Origin: Macquaria australasica
Taxonomy: Eukaryota > Chordata > Actinopteri > Centrarchiformes > Percichthyidae
Length of the DNA stretch: 64,000 bases
NCBI GenBank assembly: GCA_005408345.1
Contig: SEMN01000305.1
Coordinates: 434,797-498,796 of the forward strand
Direction of reading: 5' to 3'
A model generated the notes under the pieces. It was not told where the DNA came from, made no database searches, and worked only from the letters and a program-made list of their open reading frames with translations. How positions within the stretch are numbered: position 1 is the stretch's first letter; every line of letters starts with the position of its first letter. This document shows positions 1 through 12,093 of the stretch, in pieces. Both the position numbers and the translations under genes were made by a program.

Positions 1-3000
1 TTGGTTCACGTTCTCGGAGAATGAGTCTCCTGACCTCCTCCTTCAGTTCTGACACAGTTGTTCTGTTGTAAGAGATTAATTGCAACATATTTTAATCACC
101 CCTAACACACAAATACACACGCGCGCTCACAAGCGTACCTGATCTGGCGGACCTCTTCTTGCGTGTGAGCATACTGAGAGACAGTCTTTGCCAGATCAGT
201 GCTGTGAGTCCTGTAGCTGTCTGTCAGCTCCTCCAGAGTCTAAACAAAGCACACAAAGGAAAGGTTAAGGATCTGAAAGAATACAAACCACACATCCACA
301 AGCAAACACAACCTGCGTGACACAATGTGTGCGTACCTTGCAGCTGTGTTCATACTGTCTCCTGGTCTCTCTGGCCTCTGCCTGCTGGAGGAACATGTCC
401 TCCTCCCGTCTCCCTGTCAAGAGGAAAAGAAAGAGCAGACGTTGTGAACAAGACTCCGCTTGCCTTTGCTTTGCAGGGCAGCACTTTGCTTAGGACGTGT
501 GCAGTCCCGCAGAATCAATACAAGGGCATGATGTATGCATGTGTACATGACTCACTTAGTCGTGTTTTCAGTTGGTCCACCTCTCTCCGCAGGTGTTCCA
601 GCTCCTCTCGGTGGAGCTTTGAGCTGAAACTGTGGAAAAAGAACAAAGTAGTGATAAAATGGTCTTGTCATTTCAATTCTGTCTCACCCGTCTCCCCCCC
701 CCTCCCCTAATGCACCTCTCCTCTAGGTTGCCTAGCGACGTGGCTCTGGTGATGTGTCCCCGCAGACTGCTCAGCTCACGTCCAACCTCTCTCCTCCACT
801 GCTCCATCCTTCTCTCTGCTCCTGGACTTTGTCCCCTCCTCGATTCGTCCCTGTCTCTTTCCCTCTCCCTTAGCCTGTGAACCTCCTCTGGAAAAGAAGA
901 GAGATTACTACGAGCAAGGGATTTTTTATTTTCCTTTAGCAGCCTTGTGGACAAATCTGAATAATTTAATAATGTCATTAATTATAAATGGATCCTCCCT
1001 TGATGAGTGTATTTTGCTTTTTCAGACAGTAGAGGGGTGGGTAGTGAGTAAAGAGGACACAGGGGAGGGAGCTTTAGCCAGAACTGAACTCAGGGCAGTG
1101 GTGAGGCAGCATTTTTATACATCAATATATAATAGTACATGTATTCATTTGGCAGACACCTTTGTCCATGCAAAGTACAAACAAGGTACAATACAAGCCA
1201 CAGTAGATCAAGGAAGGAATAAAATATGGCATTTTAGCATAAACTGAGACCACATTTTCCTGTACTGGTTCCACTCTCCATCTTCTCCCCTGAGATATGC
1301 TGAATGAAACTGATAGTATGCAGCAACCAGAGTGGAAACGGATCAAAGTGTATTTAATACACACTAAAAGTGGAGGCATATTTCCTGTTTTGAGCCGTTC
1401 AGCGCAATTTAAACAGATGAAATGCACAATTCTATCCAATATGCACATAATGCCAAGTAGAGGCTGGAATAGCCTGCCAGTCCTCTCGATGAAGGCTTTT
1501 TTTTTTGTTTATGCATCATTATTTACATAGAGTATATACAGCATTTCAACCACGATATATGAAACTATATGAGGAACACGGTTAAACAGCTAAAATAAAA
1601 GGTTACATGCAGGTAAAGACAAAAAAGTAAAAGTGTGTTTTAAGTTCTCTTAAAGTCACTGAAGAGACTCATCAAACAAAATGAGGAGGAAATTTATCGT
1701 TTTTCTTCCACTGAGGAACACACAACCTTGTTGTAGGAGGACGTCTGGTAATTAGCAGAGCAGTGCCGGGACAGAAGTCCAAAAGCATTATTTACAAATG
1801 GTAATATATTAAATTCAACGCTAGAAGTACAGTGCCAGCCAAAGGAGGCATAAAACGGAGTAGTATGGTCTCACTTTTCTGATTTTGTTAGAAGCCTTGC
1901 TGAAGTGGTTTGATTTAAGTGAAGGTGAGAATGAGAAACTTGGGTGGGTCAAAATAAAGAGGTACAATATTCAAGACCAGTCGATATGAGGGCACGAATG
2001 AGATTTAAAATGAAAGGACTGTAAATAATTCTAACACAAATTGGATTTGACTACCAAATTCACCTGTTTATCAGACTTAACTGCTAAATTGAAAACAGTA
2101 ATATAATATATTTTGGAAGCTACAAACAGATATAGCAATGATTCACTTGTGTTAAAATGCTGCATGCAGCATTTTAAAAAAACGTGACTGTCTCTTGGCA
2201 CAGTTTATTTTTCATGTGACCTGTTAACTTAGTTTTGGTGTGGCCACATTAAAGAGTATTAAATCTGATAAGAATTCCTTTCTTCTAGTTGATAATAAAA
2301 AAGGAGTCAGGTGTTGTTGTATTTATGAGGGGATAACGTAACCCAATATCAACTGAGGTAAGTAGTCATGGTGCAGTAGGTTACCTTCTAGTGTCTGGAT
2401 GTGACATTGTTGAGACTGCCTCTCCCTTTCCATGTCATGGAGTTTCTGGGTGAGAGACTCAATTGCCTTGAAAAGACATTAGGGAAAAATTGGAACTCTG
2501 TCCATGCTTACAACAGTATAATACATTACATAAATGCACCGACTATTTGATCTCGCGCACCTGGCTTGATTAAACAAATAATCCCACACCTGGCTCTGTA
2601 TCTGGAGTTGTGACTGGATAGCATCTAGGTCTGCCCACTGAACACCAGGACTGAGAGATGGGGAAGGCTGTCGGAGAAGGGGGGCTCGAGGAGGAAGAGC
2701 AGGAGGGTCCAAATCTGAATCATGAATCCTCTCCCTCACTGGAAACAAATCTGGAGAGTTAGAGGCATGTGAGCAAATCAAATGAGTTCCCTCCTATTGT
2801 GATCTGCACTTTATCATGACATTTGAAAGGGTGGAACTTCTACACACACACAGAGATTATTTTCCCTTTTAGTAATATTCAAAAACCTACAATAGCTCAC
2901 TCACCTTCCCCGCCTTTGGCAAATTTCCCTGGTGAGGTCAATCTCTCCTGTGGACACAAACACTTTGAAATTCAAAGGGAATTTCCAAACTCTCACAATC

Positions 3001-3332
3001 AGTACCCATCTCTAATCTGAATAACTGAGTTACCCCGTTAAACGTTTAGTGGAGCAGTACTGCCATCTACAGACAGCTCCAATAATGGCAATTTATGACT
3101 GGCAACAACCAAAGTGAAGGCTCCCCTGTGTTGTGTACTCCCTTCACTGATGTAAAACAAAACATGCCTTAATGTACAGTAAGGCCACACACTCTCTAAA
3201 ATAACGACTCTCTGTCATTTCCAGCAGAACTAATAAATTAGGTGAAGGCAATTTGAGTCTACTCACCCTCATCTTTGCAACGCTGCCATCTGCTACCGAC
3301 AGGACGGAGCTCAGCTGATTGTCCCAGTTCAT
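1..3332 (-). CDS. ccdc163: Coiled-coil protein, probable CCDC163 (3' part beyond window edge)
   Basis: I assembled nine minus-strand coding exons with GT-AG borders and consistent phase: 3332-3267, 2947-2905, 2738-2590, 2466-2385, 887-716, 623-556, 413-337, 239-139 and 62-1 (continuing off the window). They give about 273 residues starting MNWDNQLSSVLSVADG. After a Pro/Ser-rich stretch (roughly residues 40-70) the protein is mostly long, charged, Glu/Arg/Gln-rich helix (about residues 70-273), typical of a coiled coil; I see no catalytic motif, signal peptide or membrane span. The start is the first ATG after a likely acceptor near 3346, and a non-coding first exon may end at the donor after 4034. 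The name rests mainly on the head-to-head position beside mmachc, as in mammals, plus the coiled-coil character. The exons are clear; the symbol is less certain and the function is unknown. Confidence 0.68.
1110..1215. repeat. Short dispersed fish repeat remnant in ccdc163 intron
   Basis: Lies in the 1.5-kb intron between the ccdc163 exons at 2466-2385 and 887-716. It contains CATTTGGCAGACACCTTTGT followed by a degenerate 'tccaaagcgacttac'-like stretch, a motif I recognise as widespread in fish genomes. The rest of this intron (about 1216-2384) shows nothing I can name. Confidence 0.35.
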
Positions 3333-4344
3333 GTCCGAGCTGAACTAGAGAGAAATTCTTCGAGTTGTCAAATGCATCATTCATTAGCATCAGTCGGTTA
3401 ATTCTTGATCCAGGCCAGCGTCGTGTGGCTCGACGGCGAGGTTACATCAAAAAGCACCGCAGGATAGCGACACAGTAACTTCAGACGTGTTTTGTGGTAA
3501 CACCCTAGGTGAGCTCTCCGACACCTTGTGGGGGATTAATTTACCAGCAGGCCCCCGGATATCATCAGCTGCTCCTCGGGTGAATGTAGTGCATCATCTG
3601 ATAATCTAACGGGCCTACTTAATTGATCTCAAGGCCCGTGGGGAATCTCTCTCTCTCCGGTGTCCAGGAGCAGGTACATTTACAGGTTTAGTTAAAGTGG
3701 AAGCGATGCCTCATGCAGGACAGGGCCCCCTGCTCACAGACACTTCGGAAGTGTCGACGCTGGCTGCCAGAAACACAGCAAAATGCACACTGAACACGTC
3801 CAATTAACGCCAGCGAGGCGCAGCAAACGTTAAGTAACCGATGTTGTCGTAACGTCAACCTAAGCTAATTCCAGTTAGCAGCAGCTTCACGGCCACTTTT
3901 CTTTGTCTCGGCGTTCATAACGTTGCGTTTGCAAAGTAATTATTGGGCGTCTTCTTTTGAAAAGCATCACATAACCTGTCGCTGAACACATAAAGCGCGG
4001 TGTTTGTGTTAGCTGGCTAATCGCGCTACTCACAGAAAACCCTGCGACTCCACTTTTAAATCCAGGAGCCCATAACGGCGACGTGATTGCGTATGACGTA
4101 ACCGAAGGGGACTTCTGGGTATTGTAGTAGACGGTCACTCTACTCCTTTTCCCCCCACAAAATTAGTAAAGCACTTCAGTAGAATTTCTCCGAAACACGT
4201 CGTGTTGTATGTTGTATTGTAGACATTCGTTTTGTCAGAAGAAGTTATTGCAGAAACAGCAAGAGTCTGGCTTCATTTCTGGCATTAATTAGCCAAAGAA
4301 CACCATATCCCACAATTCAAAGCTTTGCGTGACGACGTGCAGGT
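3333..4344. promoter_or_regulatory. Shared 5' region / bidirectional promoter of ccdc163 and mmachc
   Basis: About 1 kb separates the ccdc163 start codon (3332, minus) from the mmachc start codon (4345, plus). On the minus strand a good donor (GTGAGT after 4034) and a pyrimidine-rich acceptor near 3346 suggest a ccdc163 5'-UTR intron, which would place the two transcription starts within about 4050-4340. No TATA box is evident there. A CRE-like TGACGTAA half (about 4094-4101) and a ZNF143-type element (4111-4130) are visible. The head-to-head layout matches the mammalian CCDC163-MMACHC pair. The promoter boundaries are inferred. Confidence 0.6.
4111..4130 (-). promoter_or_regulatory. Putative ZNF143/THAP11 (SBS-type) site
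   Basis: On the minus strand this reads CTACTACAATACCCAGAAGT, close to the ZNF143/THAP11 composite consensus (ACTACAANTCCCAGNATGC-like). It matches over the ACTACAA...CCCAGAA core with mismatches in the middle and at the end. It lies about 215 bp upstream of the mmachc ATG in the shared promoter. Loss of HCFC1, THAP11 or ZNF143 is known to lower MMACHC expression in humans, so a site here fits. Binding is inferred from the motif only. Confidence 0.55.
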
Positions 4345-6956
4345 ATGGCGGCTTCCGCAGTAGATGTGGAAGGTGTAACAGGACCGCTAGATGACTATTT
4401 ATCAAAACTTGGACTTGAAGTCTACCCTCTAAAGGTACTGTGGCACTAATGTATTTCTAATGTGTAGCTTTGACAGCAAGAATGACTTCAAAGTGTCAAA
4501 AGCACGATTCAGTACACCCACCTGTTCACCTGCTGGACAGGAAACTATACTATACTATACTATAGCATTTCATTTTAACAACCGATTAAAGGGTTATTTA
4601 TGTCCTCAATCCATGTAAATGATTTAAATGCTACGGCAGATGTAAGGTAAGTATATATGTATTCAGATACAGTGACATGTTCCTCCTGGTGCTGGACTGT
4701 CTGTTACTGCCTCTGTGCCTCTCTCTCACTGTCCCACCGTGTTCACAGGTTGGTTGGTACAACTCTGTGCTGCCTCCCTCCCTGCGCCTGGCTTACCCGG
4801 ACGACAGCCTGGCCGTGGTGGTGCTCAGCACTCCTGCCATGTTTGAACAAGCCTTCGTGCCCTTCATGGAGGAGAGGGGCTGCCAGGTGCTGTCTGACCC
4901 CATAGACCAGTGTGTCAAACACTGCGTCTCCTCTGCTGTTTCCCAGGTGAGCGGTGTGAGTGAATACACCGGCCTAAAGGTGGGGCAGAGAGACAAAAAC
5001 AAGTTTGTACGATTGGTTGGGGATAGGGGTGGGGGGGCGATTATGGATAAAATCTTCTATTACAGAATGTGTACATTTATATTACAATATCAATAGATAC
5101 ATTTTGATGGAGTGACTAGATGGGAATGTCTGTTGTTGGCTAATCCAGGGAATTATAGTCCTGTTTACTGGCTGGATTACCAACCGGGCAAAGCAGGCAC
5201 CGCCACAGGGCCCCAGGCCCTCAGGGGACCTAGGTTCAATGAGTGTCATTATTTTGCAGTAGTTTAATGAATTGCAAATGTCTTCTCCAACATTTTAAAT
5301 ATGCGCCAATAAAGCACAATATCAGCTGAAATGTTAAAGGCCTTATGATGAGTCCTGCGTCATTATCTCATCCTGTGGTTCTGTCTTGTAGAGGGGTCCT
5401 AAATCAAAATGTAGTTATTTTGTAGGCGATATTGTCCTTACATGCAGCATATTCTTAAATATTGTCTTGAATTTTACATTCCCAAAAACAACTAGACATA
5501 CAATCCATGGCAGGTAATACTGACTGTTTACTGAAAAGTATTGTCCTGTCTAGTCTGTACTTAATGGATTTTTGGAGGTGATGCACAGACAGCAGCAGGA
5601 AGAGGAGGCCAATAGAGGCCCAACAGAGTATTTGTGCCCCAGGGCCCGCAGTATAAAGTTTATGGCAAGACTTCTGATGGTCCCACAGTATGTGTCATCA
5701 TGTTAACTAAACCCAGTTAGGAATAATGCAACTATAACTATTCTCATGATCAGGATGTGACACAAAAATATGCCCTCTCCCTGCCCTGCAGTGTTTCCCA
5801 GGACGGGAGGTGGATGTGAGGTATGACTACGAGCTGCTGCCCAGCAGGAAGCCGAAGTTCTTGGCACAGACTGCGGCTCACGTGTCTGGAGCAGCTTTCT
5901 ACTACCAACAGTCTGATGTCAGAGACCAACCCTGGGCTGAAAAGGTAACGCTATTCATTTAAGAGGAATCTAAATGGCTGCTGTTTAATTGAATTCCAAT
6001 AGTTGAGATGGATATTTTGTATTACAGTGTTCCCATTCTTGTCTCCTTCTCTGTTACCTGCAGAAGATGTTCGGAGTGTGTGTGCATCCGAGGTTCGGGG
6101 GCTGGTTTGCCATCAGAGCCCTGTTGGTGTTTGGAGGTGTGACGGTGGGCTCTGAGATGGTGCAGTCTGCTCCACCTGATTGTGTGCCTTCCAGAGAGGG
6201 CAGGATACAGCTGCTGGAGGCTTTCAACTTTCACTGGCAGGTAACAGGACCTCAGCACTATAAGTCACAATACCTGTGACACACAAATTAAATAGACACC
6301 AGGGGATACCAAACTGTTTCATGCTGGGAAGATTTCAGCTGTCTGTTCACTCTGTCTGTACTGTAGGTGGTGAGATGAGAATAAAGAGTGACACCCGTGT
6401 TTCATGAGGACATTACATGATGCTGGATGTAAATTCCTTATAGTTTTCAACACAGAAAGAAAACTAAATGTATTTTAACAGAAAAAATAATGTGCGTGTT
6501 AATTTTGTTTTTCTTTTTTTTCCTACATATTGACACCCTGTGTTAAAAGTCTTGTTTATTTCAGTTTGATTTACAAACACTTTCTCTTTGTCAAACTCTT
6601 TTATTTTATTGTTGGGTCCTAATTTAACCTGCATTTTGATGAAGTATTGGTTGTGATTGTGAATGTATTTTCCTGATGTTAAACACAGTAGCATTGTATG
6701 TTTTAATGGGTTCCCATCATGTAATTAAATATATGATGAATCGAAGTTAATCAGAGGAATTTTGCATCATCAGGACTGGAGCTACAGAGACATTGTCCGT
6801 CCAGTGCAGACCTACTCTCAGAAACAGAGGGACTACTTTTCCACTCCCCCTGCTCAGCGGTTTGCTCTGCTAAAGACTTGGGGCTTCCTGCCGAGGGAAA
6901 ACGACCAAGCTGATCCGACCTCAGACACACAGAGCCAGGTGAACGGACATGGCTGA
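4345..6956 (+). CDS. mmachc: Cyanocobalamin reductase / alkylcobalamin dealkylase MMACHC (cblC)
   Basis: Five exons, 4345-4434, 4749-4946, 5792-5944, 6064-6240 and 6774-6956, all phase 0, give 266 residues (human 282). MMACHC is the cytosolic vitamin B12 chaperone: it binds incoming cobalamin, removes the upper ligand (reductive decyanation or glutathione-dependent dealkylation) and passes the product to MMADHC for the methionine synthase and methylmalonyl-CoA mutase branches. Visible family signatures are GWYNSVLPP (residues 32-40), VLSTPAMFEQA, DPIDQCV, LAQTAAHVSGAAFYYQ, HPRFGGWFAIR (155-165), FNFHWQDWSYRD and YFSTPPAQR. By alignment from memory, Arg165, Arg211 and Arg235 correspond to human Arg161, Arg206 and Arg230. 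The Pro-rich human C-terminal tail is replaced by a short Asp/Gln/Ser-rich end. No break or missing key residue is seen. Confidence 0.97.
5155..5670. repeat. Possible degenerate mobile element in mmachc intron 2
   Basis: The intron between 4947 and 5791 contains a GC-rich block (ACAGGGCCCCAGGCCCTCAG near 5204) and, about 430 bp later, a loosely inverted counterpart (GTGCCCCAGGGCCCGCAG near 5634). This suggests the two ends of a decayed inverted-repeat element. Target duplications could not be defined, so this is tentative. Confidence 0.25.
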
Positions 6957-7473
6957 AAGAGAAGAGCAGCTGCAGTGCAGAAGTTTTGCCCATCCTCTCT
7001 GAGCACAAACCTCCACTCCACAGATGGGATGTTGAACTAAGCTTGTAAGGTTTTGGTGAATGCTATTTTAAAGTACAAGGGATACTTTTCAAGGTCTTGC
7101 ATATCAACATTTACTACTTGATGGCTGCTATATGATGCGTTTCATCACACTACATACAAGCCTTGGAAAAAAATGTCGTTTTTGGAGAATGCACCTTATG
7201 TCCTTGCTGTTTGTGTCCTGCTGTTACACACAAACTATAGCCGTTTAAGTAGCAACAGTGACTTTCACTTCGCAAAATGTATCATTTGATTCACTCAATA
7301 TCAACACAACAGGCTTCAAGAAGTCCTGTATCACCAGCCTGCCTTGAATTTATCAATTGTATCTTAACATGCCGGTACTTGATCACAAGAGAACAAATAC
7401 TCTTGCTTTTTATTTATTTATTTTTTACTAATTTCTAGACTATTTCTATTTGTGAAATAGTGAAGCCATGAAA

Positions 7474-7499
7474 AATAAAAACTAAATAAAAATAATAAA
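7474..7499 (+). terminator. mmachc polyadenylation signals
   Basis: Three AATAAA hexamers (7474-7479, 7485-7490, 7494-7499) lie about 520-545 nt after the mmachc stop codon in an A-rich tract, giving a 3' UTR of roughly 0.55 kb. Confidence 0.6.
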
Positions 7500-8919
7500 G
7501 AAATGTATGACTCCATGGGTCTGATTTTAACAAATGTTAAACTCTGCCAAGTAATAGTCCCTTCCTAGATACAAACATTAAGCTTATAAACAAAATGAGG
7601 AAATCAATAACCACCACGCTTAAGAAACCTTTTAAAGAATTGGTTCCCCTTTACTCAAAAAAAAAACAAAAAAAAACCCAAAACCATTATGTTTTCACTT
7701 TCCTCTTGTGGTATTTAGTGATGCAGATACCTCCAGGTTTCGAGTTATACGTCTCTGAGGTTTCTGCCTTCAACCCGTCACAATGGAGCCGTCAACAGTT
7801 TTCAGCGGAACAACTTTCTATTGAAGAAATAGTCCCAATGAAAACTGCACAGAGCATGTTCTGTGGATTATCCAGAGTAATCCTGTTAAATGCCAATGCT
7901 GTATCTCTACTAATGATAATCTATTCACTTTCATTGTTTTTCAGTAACATTTAACATTTAAACAAATGAATGTTGATCATATTAATCAGTGGTTTTGATA
8001 TTTCATCCATATTGTAATTTAAAAAAACAAAACTGTTCATGGTGCATTAGATTAGATATCTGTGTATAGTAGCTAAAATGATAATCTGCATGTTTATTTG
8101 GTATTTTAATCAAAAGTATTTGCTCCATCCATCCATCTCGTCTCTCTCCAGTATTTATTGGTTCCGTCGTTTTGTCCTTGTCTCCAGTTTACCTGACACT
8201 AGGCTTGATGCATTATAAATGTGAGCTGCCACACCCCCCACCCCCAGCCTGGTGACAGACTGACTACTTTCAACTGTGACTAACCCCTCTGTTCTGTTAG
8301 TGTTTCAGCGCCGCACACAACACTGTGACCCTGGACGCACTCCGTCTTGTCAGGTGTATTTCTTTCTTTTTAAAACGATCTTAACAAAGTGAAGTTTATA
8401 CAGACACACTAACTCCTAAAAACTCCCCTGAACAACCAGTGGAAATCTGCCCTGAGCAGCTCCACCAAGCACTGAGGGGTTAAGTGTGCTCTTCTTCTTC
8501 TTCTTCTTCTTCTGTCTTAAAAAGGTACAGGAACAAAGTCGTTGACTGTATCTATCAACAGTTCTGCAGTAGAAGTTCAGTGCAGGTCAAATATATTGTT
8601 ATGCCTCTAGATGTCACTGTTCTCTTGATAATGCGGAGCGAGGTTTTGCACTGCTGTCGCTGGAGCATCTGCAAATGTTCAGCGCTCAACAAAGTCAAAC
8701 ACTGACTGCAGATAACCTGCTTCACATCATAAAGTGTACCATCTACCCACTGTAACTGTTCAGGGAATCTTCTACAACTGATCCTGCATGTGTTACTTTA
8801 ATTTAAGCAGCTTTACTGTACTCTCACTCCTGCCTTCACCATTTACTACCGTTTGACTTTTTGTCTCACTGAGCCCTCTGTTGCTTCATTTTGCATTTTC
8901 TCTCCATTGAAACACCACA

Positions 8920-8951
<32 letters not shown>

Positions 8952-9326
8952 CCATTTTTACTGCATCCCTCTCCTCACCCCCTTCTCCCTCCCGTGCTTC
9001 TCTCTCTATCTGTGTACTGAATCAGCATTTCAGAGCAGTATGCCGCAGGCCTGCAGAGAGGCAGACCATGGAGTTAATTATACTCCCACAAATACTCAAT
9101 CTCTCCCCTATCCCCCTCCTCTGTTGCTCTATCCCACCTCTCTTTCTCTCTCTCTCTCTCTTTTAATGTATATGTCTTTAAGTCAGTTAACTCTGCAGTT
9201 AACTTCCAGCCTTATCATTAGTTCTAAATGTCCTTTCAGTACACTCATATTACATTACAGTTATGATGCATTTTTCAGGCCCTTTACCACAGCAAATATA
9301 TTTGGCACAAAACTAGACAACAAGAA

Positions 9327-9615
9327 CTAAACAGGCACAGACAACTTTAGGTTTTCTTTCTCGCTTGCTTTCTCTCTTTGCATTCTTTCCTTAACCTTTT
9401 GAGGCCTCTGGGAAGGTGGAGGGATCATTTTCTTTGGAGCAATCTGACAGAGTGAGAAGCCAACCCTCTTGTAGTTCTCAGGCTCTGTGGGTCTCTGAGT
9501 CTCTGTTGTTGCGGGTGAGAAGGCTGTAAGCTTTGTCCTCTGTGGTGAGCATAGCATGCCTCAGCAGCTGGAGCTGGGAATACACTGATGTATAGTAGTT
9601 GGACATTTGCATGTC
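9327..9615 (-). pseudogene. Exon-like segment with a frame break (unidentified)
   Basis: On the minus strand a good acceptor (CTTCTTTCCAG) precedes a frame reading MQMSNYYTSVYSQLQLL from 9613, which stops after about 44 codons at a TGA. In the next frame, from the same point, PENYKRVGFSLCQIAPKK continues to a TAG at 9327 through a Lys/Glu-rich tail. The two halves look as if they could join as one C-terminal exon with a 1-base shift, but I do not recognise a family and see no partner exons upstream. It may be a decayed exon, a sequencing error in a real exon, or chance. Confidence 0.2.
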
Positions 9616-10639
9616 TGGAAAGAAGCAATAAGACATGGGGAGTAAGTTAAGGAGGGGGGTGCTCCTGATGATCCAGCTCCCTCTTTTCCCCCTCGGTTTA
9701 GTGTCCTGCAGGACTCAGTTGTCACGGCAGTGCAGCTGAGCTCTCGTGGTTCCTGTGTTTTTGATGGACTGCAGAGGCAGTTTTGCACTTTGACTGTTGT
9801 GGGACACAGAAGTTTACCTGCATTACACTGCTATAGAAAATAAACAACAACACACAAGAGTCCCTGAGCAGTGAACAAAAGAGATTACAGATACATCCAG
9901 ACCCTCAGATTTATGCCATATTTTGTAGTTTCAGAAAACGCTGCATTGAACAGTTTGGGAGCTTGTCCCACAGCAAAGGCTTGTAAATCCAATAAAACCT
10001 GGCACTTGGTTGCTGATCGTAAAAGAAAATGAGTTTAGAATCAGTCTGTTAGGAGAAGCAATGTTAAAGGTCTACTGGGTGCTGCTCTCTAAAATCCAAA
10101 GACGGAAAGACAATAATGACGTGTTTGTGCACTGCAAGAATTATCGGGTGCTGAGATAGTTTTGGGCAGAGATGAAAAAGAAGAGAAAGAAAAGGAAAAA
10201 AAAGATGAGTGGTGTTTCATGAGTTGTGGATCAGTGAAGCAGTGTTATCCGCCCACAGACATCAGTTAACAAGAAGAGAGGGGAAAGGCCAGCAGCACAC
10301 CAGCAACAGAGGAGGAACTGAGCGCTCAGTGGGGGGAGGAAAAGTCCAACACCCAGAGAATTTAGTCAAATGTATAATTTAATATTTGCACGACTGTTTA
10401 GTATTTGAAATTGGGGGGGGGCTGGAAACATTTAGTTCTCGAATATTACACAGAGATGGACATCTATGAGGAAAAGGCAAGAGCTTAATTATAACTCTGT
10501 TCTCTTTCTCTATTTTGTGATCTTCCTCTCTCTGCTTACTCTGACAAAATAGTCTCATATTTTCTCACAGAGACTGTCTCTCTCTAAACCACACTGCCTC
10601 AGTGTATGTGTGTGTGTTTCCAGAGGTTTTAAATATTTA

Positions 10640-10890
10640 AAACCGTCTCCTTATCAGTTTTCTGGATTAGCATAATTAACTAGTCCTCTGCCTCAGAATT
10701 CCCCCCGCAGCCAATCGCTTGTTGGCTCTGGTTGCGGAGGCCAATGGGGAGGCCTATGGATGGGAGTGTGAGTGGTCAGCCAAGGACAGAGGGGTCTGAA
10801 AATAGGGAGGGAGGGGTTGGCTAACAGAGGACTGTCCGATTATCTCATAATCAGACTCGACCAGGCGATTAAACTAGAAATCCATCCTTT
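10640..10890. promoter_or_regulatory. Candidate conserved non-coding element
   Basis: A complex, repeat-free stretch with homeodomain-like TAATTA/ATTAGCATAATTAA cores, paired CCAATGGGG/CCAATCG boxes and GATTATCTCATAATC. It stands out from the microsatellite-rich surroundings. This is judged on texture only; conservation was not tested. Confidence 0.25.
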
Positions 10891-11649
10891 CTACACATGC
10901 TCAAACACTTAACACTTGTATTCAATTGTTAGAAGAAACAATATGACAAAATGTGATCAATCCCATGCATAACAACCTTTATCATCGTGTTCTCTGTCCT
11001 CACTCCTCCATCTATCTCTCCCACAGGCACAATCATGCATTGAACATGACAGCATACACAGCTCATTTAGTCTGTCAGACAGAAAGACACGAGTTCGGCC
11101 GCTGAGTCTCAGGGCAAATGATCATGGTTGTTCATGTAGTGGAAAATGCTGCGAGCAACCTCCCAGCTATAGGGACGTCCACATATGTATATAATCTTAC
11201 TCACTGCTAAAATGTTCCTGCTTCTCTGAGGGGCACAGCAACATAACAACATTCACCTGACTCCCCATCATCTCCACTATAAACCAAGCATCAAAGAACA
11301 GTGTGACAGTCAGACAAGAGAGGAGGATTAGCCCGAGCTAAGGTTCCCCTTACATAATCCACCGTTTTAGATTAGCTTCATTCCCCTGAGAACGTGATAC
11401 ATTTAACCCTTTGGAAAGGGAGAATCGCAGCCTCACAGTGTAGATCTGAGACAGTCCTACGCAACTCTCTGCTGTTTATTTGTAAGGTTTGAAGATGTCA
11501 CAGGAGACGCAGAAGATGATTACCCTTTATGACGTAAAGTTTATGTCTTGGTAGACAGTTGGGTTGTTTTGGAGTACACACTACATCCTGTGGTTCAGTT
11601 AGGGCCTGTGGGAGATCAGCTTGAGTCACGCTGCAAGTAAATGAGTGAA

Positions 11650-11991
11650 AGCAAGCTTACGTAACTTTGGCTAAACAGTAGCCACAGTGGTCACAAGACA
11701 CAATTACAGGATAACTGTAGGTAAAACATAGTGTAACAGTAGCACAATAGAGTCAACAAACTGACTCAGTAATATCAGTCATACAGCAATCTAAAAGGAG
11801 CTAACATTAGCCAACATAAGCCGCTGGTCACACCAGACCCATCAAGACTGTAGAGGCAAAACCCCTGAGTGTACTGAAATGAAAAAGACAGAAATGAGGA
11901 CATGAGAGTGGGTTTTATTGCGCATGAATTCAACATTTCGTTTACAACAGGAAAACTTTATTTCTTATTCACAATGTCTTATAGTCTTGCT
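11650..11991 (+). mobile_element. Degenerate TTAA-type MITE, family A copy 1
   Basis: Aligns by eye along its length with the copy at 36738-37042 in the same orientation. Shared blocks include GTAACTT...GCTAAACAG, AGCCAC, GGTCA.ACCAGACC, CTGAGTGT and ATGAATTCAAC. The right end reads CAAGACTATAAG when inverted and is followed by TTAA (11992-11995). The left end is decayed, with TGAA in place of TTAA. It is non-coding. Confidence 0.6.
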
Positions 11992-12093
11992 TTAAGGTCA
12001 GAGTTGGGGCTGACAAGCTGCAACCTAATCCTTTTCCAAGGGTTAAACAGATCAGTCCACTTTTAAGGTAATTTTTCTATTTCTCCTACTTAA

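Larger units (their letters stand above)
7520..11640. other. Intergenic spacer without a convincing gene
   Basis: Unremarkable AT-rich and pyrimidine-rich DNA. It has a TTC run near 8487-8512, (CT)n runs at 8922-8945 and 9141-9162, an ambiguous exon-like segment at 9327-9615 and a low-repeat block near 10640-10890, listed separately. Open frames here are short and driven by pyrimidine-rich sequence. Confidence 0.5.
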
